From: an uncultured Flavobacterium sp.
GTDB lineage: Bacteria; Bacteroidota; Bacteroidia; Flavobacteriales; Flavobacteriaceae
NCBI RefSeq assembly: GCF_946220915.1
Contig: NZ_CAMIHH010000009.1
Span: 1 to 55,992, forward strand
Direction: 5' to 3'
DNA length: 55,992 nucleotides
The position numbers were made by a program, and so were the translations under genes. A model generated the notes under the pieces. The model did not search any database. It was not told the origin of the DNA and saw only the letters and a program-made list of their open reading frames with translations. Shown one piece after another: positions 7,170 through 15,257 of this stretch (position 1 is its first letter; the number at the start of each line of letters is the position of its first letter).

Positions 7170-8075
7170 ATGAAAGATGATGTTACATTGGCCCGATGGC
7201 TGAATGACGAGATGGATGCCAGTGAGCTACAAGCATTTGAGGCATCGCCAGGATTTGCCACCTACCAAAAGATACGCGACTATTCGGCAGAACTTACTGC
7301 CCCCGGAGCCGATATGGACCGGCTTTACCAATCGATAAGCAGGAACAGGCAGCAGGAAACTAAAATACGCAGGCTGAACCCGTGGCTACCAAGGATAGCT
7401 GCAATACTGGTACTTGCTCTTGGCGCGACTTACTTTTTATACACTTCCAAAACCACTACCGAAATGGCAGGTTTGGGCGAACGGGCAACTTTCCTTCTTC
7501 CAGATAATTCTGAAGTCGTGCTCAATGCAGGTTCAGAGGCTGAATACAGGTCGTGGAACTGGGCTGGCAACAGGAAGGTTGAACTTAACGGAGAGGCTTA
7601 TTTTAAGGTTGCAAAAGGTGAGAAATTTGACGTTGTTACCAATATGGGTACTGTGACCGTAGTAGGTACGCAGTTTAATGTAAAAGCGCGCGGCGACCGA
7701 TTTGACGTAACCTGCTTTGAAGGAAAAGTGAAAGTGGCCGACAGTGACGAATCGATACTGCTTACACCGGGAAAAAGCGTTACTTTCATAAAAGGCAGGA
7801 TGACCCAGACACCAAATGAGGAGAATGCACAGCCGGGCTGGATTACTTACGAAACTACCTTTACAAATGAAAGTGTGGTAAATGTAATAGATGAAATAGG
7901 CCGACAGTATAATTTGCAGATGGAGCTCCGTTCAAAACTACCTGAAAATACCAAGGGCGGGTTCACCGGTACCATACCGATGAACAACCTTGATACGGCA
8001 CTGGAAACCATTCGTACCATTTACCACTTAAAGGCCGAAAGGACAGGCAATAAAATCATACTAACGTCTGAATGA
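7170..8075 (+). CDS. FecR family anti-sigma factor
   Basis: The 301-residue protein has a short cytoplasmic N-terminus (1-72) that would bind the sigma factor and one membrane segment (WLPRIAAILVLALGATYFLY, about 74-93). The periplasmic FecR domain (about 100-190) contains ERATFLLPDNSEVVLNAGS, GEAYFKV and GTVTVVGTQFNVKA. A C-terminal DUF4974 domain follows (about 228-300: TFTNESVVNVIDEIGRQYN, FTGTIPMNNLDTALETI). Its last codons overlap the receptor start by ATGA. DUF4974 is known from FecR proteins that contact the receptor N-terminal STN domain. Confidence 0.95.
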   Translation: MKDDVTLARWLNDEMDASELQAFEASPGFATYQKIRDYSAELTAPGADMDRLYQSISRNRQQETKIRRLNPWLPRIAAILVLALGATYFLYTSKTTTEMAGLGERATFLLPDNSEVVLNAGSEAEYRSWNWAGNRKVELNGEAYFKVAKGEKFDVVTNMGTVTVVGTQFNVKARGDRFDVTCFEGKVKVADSDESILLTPGKSVTFIKGRMTQTPNEENAQPGWITYETTFTNESVVNVIDEIGRQYNLQMELRSKLPENTKGGFTGTIPMNNLDTALETIRTIYHLKAERTGNKIILTSE

Positions 8076-10615
8076 GGTTAAACATCCGGCATTATTTGCT
8101 GTGTAGCTGCCTTTTTTTTTTCGGCTCCAATGTTTTTGGGCAGGTCGAAAAGAACAGTGTTGAACTAAAAAAGATACTGGAGGCTGTTGCACTTCAACAC
8201 AATGTAAAGTTTAATTATTCTGAAGACGATATTTTTGGGCACAGCATTTTTCCGCCCCCTGCTGTACTTCCGCTAAAGGCAAAGTTGGTTTACATAGCTA
8301 ACCGTACCAACCTCCTGTATAAGGAAACTGGTGATTACATCATTATCTATAAAGGTACAAAAACCGATACAAAACGGCTTTGTGCCTATGTTACCGATGA
8401 ATTTGGCCAGCCTGTAGATAATGCGGTAATACAATATGGAGTGGGCAAAAAAATAGTTACGGGCGCAGATGGTTATTTTGAACTCCCTAAACCCATTTCA
8501 GAAGGCCTGGTGGTCGGCCAGATAGGATTTCAGCAGACCGCAGTAAACCCAAAAGATTTTACAGGTGAGGATTGTTTGCAGATCGTACTGGCCCTGGAGG
8601 TTAACGAACTCGAAGAAGTAATTGCCGAGCGCTACCTGACCTCGGGTATTTCCAAGAAGAAGAATGGCAGCTTTACCATCCGTCCCGATAAATTTGGCAT
8701 CCTCCCCGGCCTCATCGAGCCTGACGTGCTACAGGCAATGCAGCAGCTGCCAGGGATCAACAGCATCGACGAAACGGTATCCAACATCAATGTAAGGGGT
8801 GGCACGCACGACCAAAACCTGTTTATGTGGAATGGCATCCGGCTTTTCCAGACAGGCCATTTTTTCGGGCTTATATCGGCGCTTAACCCCAACCTCGCGC
8901 ACGAGATCAGGATCTCCAAAAATGGCACATCGGCATTTTATGGTGAAAGCGTATCGAGCGCAGTGGACATTTCGTCGCGCCCGGCAGACATTGGCGGCGG
9001 TACTACAAGCATAGGGAGTAACATGATCAGCACCGATTTTTATACAAAAATCAAAGCTTCCCAAAATGCTAATTTTGAAGTTTCTGCACGAAGGTCATTT
9101 ACCGATGTGATCGATTTCCCTACCTATAGCAAGTATTCCAAGCGGATATTCCAGAACACAATAGTTACCGAGCTGAACAACAGTACCGATATAAACTACA
9201 AAAGTGACAAAGAATTTTATTTTTATGACTTTACCGGCCAATACCACCAAAAGATTGGTGACAGGAACGACATTTATGTAGATGTCATCGGGATCAGCAA
9301 CCGCCTGGACTTTACCCAGGGAACCATTACATCAACAAATGTAGTAACCGAAATGAGCAGCCTAAGGCAGCTTACCCTGGGTGCTACAGCCGCGTGGCGC
9401 AGAAAATGGAGCGAAAATCACACAGGCGAATTTGAGGCTTATGCTTCCTATTATGATGTTGACGGAAAAAATGCCTCCATCGAATTTAACCAGGTAACGC
9501 AACAGGAAAACATCATTCTCGATGCCGGTTTCCGCCTTAGCGATTCCTACAGGCTTAACCCGCTTTTCAACATTAAAAGTGGTTACCAGTACAATGAAGT
9601 GGGCATTGAGAACAGTGACAGGGTTAATGAGCCCCAGTACAGCCGGAGTGTTAAGGAGGTGCTCCGCACGCATGCGATTGTCGGGGAGCTGGAATTCGAT
9701 TCTGCCGACAGGAAGGCCTATGCCCGTGCGGGGTTCAGGGGAAATTACATAGAACAATTTGCCATGCTGTATGCCGAACCAAGGCTACAGGTGTGCTATA
9801 CGCCCAACGTTGTGTGGCAGATAGAGTTACTTGCCGAGCAAAAAAGCCAGTCCGCATCGCAGGTTGTGGAACTTCAGGGTGATTTTCTTGGGATTGAAAA
9901 ACGGCGCTGGATATTGTCTGATGATAAGGACATACCGGTACAGCGCAGTCGGCAGGCATCTGTAGGCGTTACGTTTAAAGACAGGGGATGGCTGATATCG
10001 CTTGAAAATTTTTATAAAAAGGTTAAGGGCATAACTACTTACGGCCAGGCTTTCCAGGACCAGCTCGAACTGGTGCAGGCCAGCGGGAATTATACAGTTA
10101 TCGGGATGGAATTCCTGGTCCAGAAACAGTTCAGGAATTTTTATACCTGGCTGAGCTACACATGGAATGATAACACTTACAGCTTTGACAACATTGTGCC
10201 AGACAGGTTTCCGAGCAGTTTTGAAATAAAGCATACCATAAACAGCGCAGCAATATATGAATGGCATAATTTTAAGATAGCGCTTGGTTCAAAATGGTAT
10301 ACCGGCAAGCCTGTAACACCGCCGCTAAGCAACATCGTGGCCAATATTGCCGACAATACGCCGGGAATCATATACGACTACCCCAATGCAGAAAACATTG
10401 GGAATTTTTTGCAGGTAAATTTTTCGGCTTCCTACGTTTGCAGGTTATCAGAGAAAAGCAGGCTTCAGCTGGGTGTATCGGTATTGAACGTTTTTAACCG
10501 GAACAACATCATCAACAGGTATTACCGCCTTAATAAAGATAATGATGCCATAGAAGTGGTAAACACCTATTCTATTGAAAGGACACCCAATGCGCTTATA
10601 AAGCTTACCTTCTAA
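8072..10615 (+). CDS. TonB-dependent receptor with STN signalling domain
   Basis: The 847-residue outer-membrane protein has a signal peptide (ends near VFGQ, residue 24). Then comes an STN secretin/TonB N-terminal domain (about 27-95: ELKKILEAVALQHNVKFNYS), the domain that signals to FecR. A CarboxypepD_reg-like beta-sandwich (about 105-175) follows, then the plug (about 190-310: LQAMQQLPGINSIDETVSNI, NVRGGTHDQNLFMWNGI, GESVSSAVDI). The rest is a 22-strand-type barrel ending in TPNALIKLTF with a terminal Phe. No SusD partner is adjacent, so a small ligand such as a siderophore, heme or metal complex is as likely as a glycan. A link to the converging PNGase-like gene is inference only. Confidence 0.93.
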   Translation: MRLNIRHYLLCSCLFFFGSNVFGQVEKNSVELKKILEAVALQHNVKFNYSEDDIFGHSIFPPPAVLPLKAKLVYIANRTNLLYKETGDYIIIYKGTKTDTKRLCAYVTDEFGQPVDNAVIQYGVGKKIVTGADGYFELPKPISEGLVVGQIGFQQTAVNPKDFTGEDCLQIVLALEVNELEEVIAERYLTSGISKKKNGSFTIRPDKFGILPGLIEPDVLQAMQQLPGINSIDETVSNINVRGGTHDQNLFMWNGIRLFQTGHFFGLISALNPNLAHEIRISKNGTSAFYGESVSSAVDISSRPADIGGGTTSIGSNMISTDFYTKIKASQNANFEVSARRSFTDVIDFPTYSKYSKRIFQNTIVTELNNSTDINYKSDKEFYFYDFTGQYHQKIGDRNDIYVDVIGISNRLDFTQGTITSTNVVTEMSSLRQLTLGATAAWRRKWSENHTGEFEAYASYYDVDGKNASIEFNQVTQQENIILDAGFRLSDSYRLNPLFNIKSGYQYNEVGIENSDRVNEPQYSRSVKEVLRTHAIVGELEFDSADRKAYARAGFRGNYIEQFAMLYAEPRLQVCYTPNVVWQIELLAEQKSQSASQVVELQGDFLGIEKRRWILSDDKDIPVQRSRQASVGVTFKDRGWLISLENFYKKVKGITTYGQAFQDQLELVQASGNYTVIGMEFLVQKQFRNFYTWLSYTWNDNTYSFDNIVPDRFPSSFEIKHTINSAAIYEWHNFKIALGSKWYTGKPVTPPLSNIVANIADNTPGIIYDYPNAENIGNFLQVNFSASYVCRLSEKSRLQLGVSVLNVFNRNNIINRYYRLNKDNDAIEVVNTYSIERTPNALIKLTF

Positions 10616-10625
10616 AAAACGAAAA

Positions 10626-10647
10626 GCCTGCCATGTAAGCAACAGGC
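10626..10647. terminator. Weak hairpin between convergent genes
   Basis: A short stem GCCTG / CAGGC with a 12-base loop is preceded by AAAA and followed by CCATTTC. It lies in the 51-base gap between the convergent receptor and PNGase-like genes. The stem is short and the T-tract poor, so terminator function is only likely. Confidence 0.4.
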
Positions 10648-10666
10648 CATTTCATGCCATATAGCC

Positions 10667-12061
10667 TTATTTTTTTACGATCTTTTGGGTGGCTGCCACG
10701 TTATTGGCAAACAATACGTTAACCATATAAATGCCGCTTTCCAGTTGTGTAAGGTCGATTTTATCTGATGCTGATTCCAATATGGCCTGCCCCAGTGTAT
10801 TGATTATAGTAACCGTTTTTATTTCTTGCCCGCCAGTATCTATAGTTATAATGTCAGATGCCGGGTTGGGAAATACTTTAAACACGTTGTAGTCAAAGTT
10901 CTCATTGCGCAATGTTTCGCTGTAGCCCTGCAAGTAAGCTGACACTGGAAAATAGCCGTTGCCGTTATTGCCATTGCTATCCAGGAATTCTGCTTCGGGC
11001 ACTTCAATTTTAAAAGAATGTTCACCGGCGGCAAGGTCACCCAATTCGATGATGTGGGTTGGTATCTTGTTTCCCGGGCACCAATTGTTCCAGCTCCACG
11101 CCCAGTCCGCGTTTGGCCTCCAGGCACCCGTCTGGCAATTGATGTAGATACAATTAGGCATGGTATTAAAAACCCGGTACGGAACACATGAAACCCCACC
11201 CGGCGTGTAGTTGAGCACCTCTTCATCATCAAAGTGGACATAATGGAGCCGCCTTATAAACTCTTCGGTTATTCCATGATTGGAAGTGATCAGGTATAGC
11301 TTTGCCTTGGGAACTGCTTCATCTAATGTAAAATTTATTGTTCTTACTGTTTCGCCCAAAACATCAGTCCCGGCAAGCGTATAATTTTTAAGTTCGTATT
11401 TATAGGATAACGGTTCGAAAAAATTATCATCTCCCTGTATCACTCCGGGGTCATTGGTAGACACAAGCTCTAACGATCCTATATATACATCGTTCCTGCC
11501 GGGGCAGGTATTGGGAAGGTCATGCACGGCACCTGCACTTGCATCGCCCTGGTAACCGTATACTTCGAGCTCTATCCAAAAATCATAATTGGCGCTTATA
11601 CTGACATCATGGAGCAGCTTTGCTATATTATCCACTTCAAAAGTATAAGGCACCTCATCAGGATTTGACACCAGCATATTCATGAATGGCGTGATAAAAC
11701 GCCCCATTTCGATCCTTACAATATCTGCCTGGCTGTAGGTGTACGATGCCGCACCGGCAGGAACCATTACCAGGTTTACATTCCCTATCCTGTCATAAGT
11801 ATCGCAAAGGGGCGATAAAGTAACATTCAGCGTAAGCGTATTGCCAACAGATTCGATTTCCCCGGAGGTCAGTTTCCTGCTATACGATGAGTTTGTAGTA
11901 CGGATCACACCTGCGGGGACCGGTTCGCTTACCGGGCCTTCATACATATTATAAAAAATAACGTCATCGAACAGGCTAAGGGTGTAAGGCTCCTGTGCCT
12001 GCATGCTGAAGGGAGCAAGCAGGAAGGCAAGTGCCGACAGTTTAAGTAGTTTTTTTGTCAT
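10667..12061 (-). CDS. PNGase F-like secreted protein with T9SS type A sorting domain
   Basis: The 464-residue protein has a signal peptide ending at MQAQ (residue 23). Residues ~26-380 resemble the two-domain peptide-N-glycosidase F fold. CDTYDRIGNV (86-95) aligns with the PNGase F block CDEWDRYANV, so Asp90 is the candidate nucleophile-side Asp (Asp60 in PNGase F). IEMGRFITPF (117-126) matches EIGRFITPY, and the C-terminal half has WRPNADW and WCPGNKIPT, matching NWAPDRAGWCPG. Glu164/166 and Glu266/267 are candidates for the other acidic residues. A T9SS type A domain follows (VFPNPASDIITI ... GIYMVNVL ... QKIVKK). Known PNGase F removes N-glycans from glycoproteins; activity here is inferred. 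Confidence 0.8.
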   Translation of the reverse strand: MTKKLLKLSALAFLLAPFSMQAQEPYTLSLFDDVIFYNMYEGPVSEPVPAGVIRTTNSSYSRKLTSGEIESVGNTLTLNVTLSPLCDTYDRIGNVNLVMVPAGAASYTYSQADIVRIEMGRFITPFMNMLVSNPDEVPYTFEVDNIAKLLHDVSISANYDFWIELEVYGYQGDASAGAVHDLPNTCPGRNDVYIGSLELVSTNDPGVIQGDDNFFEPLSYKYELKNYTLAGTDVLGETVRTINFTLDEAVPKAKLYLITSNHGITEEFIRRLHYVHFDDEEVLNYTPGGVSCVPYRVFNTMPNCIYINCQTGAWRPNADWAWSWNNWCPGNKIPTHIIELGDLAAGEHSFKIEVPEAEFLDSNGNNGNGYFPVSAYLQGYSETLRNENFDYNVFKVFPNPASDIITIDTGGQEIKTVTIINTLGQAILESASDKIDLTQLESGIYMVNVLFANNVAATQKIVKK

Positions 12062-12165
12062 TGTCGTTTAGTTTTAGGGGCGTAATTTAAGAAAAATTTT
12101 AACTTTTAACCCCTAATTAAGAAACTATACAAACAATAATACTATTTTATATGGAAATGTTATAT

Positions 12166-13836
12166 TTAGAACTGGAAATATATAAATGGTTGCGGGCCAG
12201 CAGATGCTGCTGCATAAACCAGCCAGTACACGAGCCCCAATAAGATACCCTTAGCGATAATTGGCGACTTGTCAAAGCCTTTTTTCATGGCCTGTGTGAT
12301 GCCCTCGGGCAGGAAATGCCATACATAACCGGTGAGCATTAGCAGAAACACATTTTTGTAACCCATTATGATGATTTCCCATTGTGTAGGATCAAAGGTT
12401 ACATTACCAATGTTATTAATAAGGTCGAGCGCTACAGAAAAATCCTTTGCCCGGAAGAATATCCAGCAGAAGGCTACAAAATGGAAAGTCAGCAATACCG
12501 AGATAAATGTCCATACGCTGCCAAGAGCAGTAGTCTTACCGTCTTTATTACCAGGAAAATAATCGGCAAATAGCTTATGCACCGCGAGCGCAATGCCGTG
12601 CAACGCACCCCATATGATAAACCGCAGGCTCGCCCCATGCCACAATCCGCCAAGGAGCATTGTAGTAAGCAGATTGACGTTGGTAAACATCGTACGTTCC
12701 TTATCCTTTTTGGCAAGAAGGAAGGTAAGTGTGAAAACTATCAGGCCTCCGACACTGATAATGAGCGGTACATTGCTTGTTGGTGAATATGTAATGCCCC
12801 AAACGATAAGCCCGAAGAAGAACAGCGCCGGAAACAAAAAGCCCCCGAACGAGCCATGCCGGTTCCCCCCTACTGAGATGTATAGAAAATCCTTGAGCCA
12901 GGTAGAAAGCGATATGTGCCACCTTCTCCAGAACTCTGTGATTGAAGATGATTTATAAGGCGTACGAAAGTTGGTAGGCAGCTTGAAGCCAAGCAGTAGC
13001 GCTACCCCTATCGCCATGTCGCTGTAGCCCGAGAAGTCGCAGTAAATCTGTATGGTGTAACCATACGCTGCCATGAGGTTCTCAAAAGCCGTATAGCTGT
13101 TGGGCGAATCGAATACGCGGTCGACAAAGTTAATGGATATGTAGTCGGAAATTACTGTCTTTTTTATCAAACCTCCTATAATTAGGAACAATGCATAATT
13201 TACATCCGACTTTGTCAGTTGCAGTTTCGAATAAATCTGCGGGAGGAAATCTTTGGCACGAACGATAGGCCCGGCCACCAGCTGCGGGAAAAACGATACA
13301 AAGAAAAGGTAGTCGATGTAATTCTTTGCAGGGGTAATCTCTTTCCGGTAAATTTCGATGATGTAGCTGATCGACTGGAAGGTATAGAATGAGATACCCA
13401 CCGGCAGCAGCACTTTATGGAAGGTGTAATTCCACCCGAAAAGTGCATTGGTGCTTTCAAGCACGAATGTAGTATACTTAAAATAACCAAGGAAAGTAAG
13501 GTTGACAATGACGCTGAACCACAGGTACACCCGTCGCTGTACCGTGCGCTGCTCCCGGTACAGGAAGTAGCTCAGGGTATAATCTACCACCGACGACATA
13601 AGCAGCAGCAGGAAATATATGCCACTTGAGTTATAGTAAAAGAATAGTGAAAACAGTATGGTATATACCAGCCGCATCCTGAAAGTATTGCGTAGCAGGA
13701 TATATACCGCGTAAAACATGAGGAACAACGCCAGGAACCTCCCCGTGTTAAACAGCAAGGGCGCTTCCGGATCGTAGATAAACCAATTTCCCACATCCTG
13801 CCATGTCAATTGCGGCAAAAAATCATTCAGCTGCAT
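12166..13836 (-). CDS. MBOAT family membrane O-acyltransferase
   Basis: The 556-residue polytopic protein resembles AlgI/DltB/PatA. It has many hydrophobic segments, FPQLVAGPIVRAKDFLPQ (185-200), YCDFSGYSDMAIG (265-277), ITEFWRRWHISLSTWLKDFLYI (299-320) with His307, and LLGGLWHGAS with His400, the invariant MBOAT histidine. Between the two histidine blocks there is an extra ~50-residue segment with about two added membrane spans (331-373), longer than in AlgI. MBOAT proteins pass acyl groups across the membrane to a periplasmic partner. The gene starts in a TGATG overlap with the upstream SGNH gene, so translational coupling supports a shared complex. Confidence 0.92.
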   Translation of the reverse strand: MQLNDFLPQLTWQDVGNWFIYDPEAPLLFNTGRFLALFLMFYAVYILLRNTFRMRLVYTILFSLFFYYNSSGIYFLLLLMSSVVDYTLSYFLYREQRTVQRRVYLWFSVIVNLTFLGYFKYTTFVLESTNALFGWNYTFHKVLLPVGISFYTFQSISYIIEIYRKEITPAKNYIDYLFFVSFFPQLVAGPIVRAKDFLPQIYSKLQLTKSDVNYALFLIIGGLIKKTVISDYISINFVDRVFDSPNSYTAFENLMAAYGYTIQIYCDFSGYSDMAIGVALLLGFKLPTNFRTPYKSSSITEFWRRWHISLSTWLKDFLYISVGGNRHGSFGGFLFPALFFFGLIVWGITYSPTSNVPLIISVGGLIVFTLTFLLAKKDKERTMFTNVNLLTTMLLGGLWHGASLRFIIWGALHGIALAVHKLFADYFPGNKDGKTTALGSVWTFISVLLTFHFVAFCWIFFRAKDFSVALDLINNIGNVTFDPTQWEIIIMGYKNVFLLMLTGYVWHFLPEGITQAMKKGFDKSPIIAKGILLGLVYWLVYAAASAGPQPFIYFQF

Positions 13837-15257
13837 CAGTCCCTGTTGGTTTTAAATTTATCATATGCGTTGAGCAATGCTTCGGTAAACATCGTTCCCT
13901 GCTTTTCGTATCCCGGTTTTGAGTAATGTACCTTATCACCTGCCATCATTCCCTGCGCGGCGTTGCGGTTCACGCCGAAAAGCCCGCCCATTTCAGTGAA
14001 TAAATCCCACGAGGCATGATTTTTTGCGGTTTCCTGCATTAGTATCTCTCTGGCATAGCTACCTACGAATGTATTGGGGTATTTTCTTTTAAACTGCGAT
14101 GGCGGCGGGGTCATTACAAGCACACAGGCCTCAGGGCTCTTTTGCCTGACATTATCAATGAGCCTGTTCAGCTGAACCATATAATCGCCTGCAGCCATTT
14201 TATCGAACGACTCATTAGTACCCAGGGATATTACAACAAGGTCGGGCTTTAATGCCGGGAGCTGCTCAAAAAACAGCGGATATTTATTGTAATCCGATGC
14301 CTTTGCGCCATTAACGCCTATGCTATGATAAATAAGGCCCGGTTCATCCTTTTCAAACACAAGTCCGCTTAGCGCATACTCTTTCCTGTTGTTATTGGGC
14401 AGCAGATATATTTTAGAAAGTGATTCTTCGCTATGGTAAAAATTACTGAGTGAATCGGCAGTTATTGGCAGCGGGATGAATTCAGAGCGCTTTACCTCTT
14501 TTTTTTGCAACTGGCTGGTAGGGATCTTGAGTGTCTTCCCCGCCCTTATGTTATCCGATTTTAGCCCATTAGCTTTCTTCAGCTGGGCAATAGTAATATC
14601 ATATTTATTCGCGATGCTGCCCAGCACCTCACCGCTTTTAATCTTGTGGGTAACTCTCTTCGGAACTGTCGATTCCAGCACGATCGTTTTAGAACTGGTA
14701 GCCACATCAAACGATGAAGAGTTGCCCGGCGTTATTATCTTTATAGTATTAAAATCATAGGCATTGTCCCTGATATTCACTTCTATTACAAAATTTTCAC
14801 GCGTTTTAAGGCCAATGCCACCAAGCCCGATATCCATACTTTCTTCGGGCGCATAAATATTCCTGCGGCTGATCCATGACGCATTGGAATTAAACGTTAC
14901 ATAATGCCCGCCATTGGTCTTTGCCAGGCGGTGTGGGAATGTAAAACCACAGCCCGCATTGCCAAAACGTGCCTGTAATGTTTTTCTTATAATGCCCGTC
15001 ATCAGGTCGGCCTGTATGTGGGAATCGCCTATGTGTACGATATTGACCTTTCCGCCCCTTTCATTCTCAAGGCTGTAAAGCTTTTCGAAAAAAAGGTTTA
15101 TGGAAGATGCATTGGTAATTATATTATTACCGGTTACAATTTGTGTTGTATCGACAGCTATGCTATCCATTACCACCGCAAGGGAATCTACCTGCGCAGC
15201 AGATTTGCCTCCTGTCAACAGGAAACAAAACAGCAAAAGGGCCAGTTTACTGTACAT
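13836..15257 (-). CDS. SGNH/GDSL hydrolase with embedded LysM domain
   Basis: The 473-residue protein has a signal peptide ending near SAAQ (residue 22), placing it in the periplasm or envelope. SGNH blocks are: GDSHIQAD with nucleophile Ser79, the Gly of VNG (~317), GTNE with Asn348, and DKVHYS with Asp441 and His444. Between the first and second blocks lies a beta-rich insert (about 120-200), then a LysM domain (about 203-247: THKIKSGEVLGSIANKYD ... LKKANGL ... AGKTLKIP). LysM binds peptidoglycan or chitin-like glycans. The protein is therefore a candidate wall acyl esterase or acyltransferase that receives acyl groups through the adjacent MBOAT. It overlaps the second SGNH gene upstream by 11 bases. 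Confidence 0.85.
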   Translation of the reverse strand: MYSKLALLLFCFLLTGGKSAAQVDSLAVVMDSIAVDTTQIVTGNNIITNASSINLFFEKLYSLENERGGKVNIVHIGDSHIQADLMTGIIRKTLQARFGNAGCGFTFPHRLAKTNGGHYVTFNSNASWISRRNIYAPEESMDIGLGGIGLKTRENFVIEVNIRDNAYDFNTIKIITPGNSSSFDVATSSKTIVLESTVPKRVTHKIKSGEVLGSIANKYDITIAQLKKANGLKSDNIRAGKTLKIPTSQLQKKEVKRSEFIPLPITADSLSNFYHSEESLSKIYLLPNNNRKEYALSGLVFEKDEPGLIYHSIGVNGAKASDYNKYPLFFEQLPALKPDLVVISLGTNESFDKMAAGDYMVQLNRLIDNVRQKSPEACVLVMTPPPSQFKRKYPNTFVGSYAREILMQETAKNHASWDLFTEMGGLFGVNRNAAQGMMAGDKVHYSKPGYEKQGTMFTEALLNAYDKFKTNRD

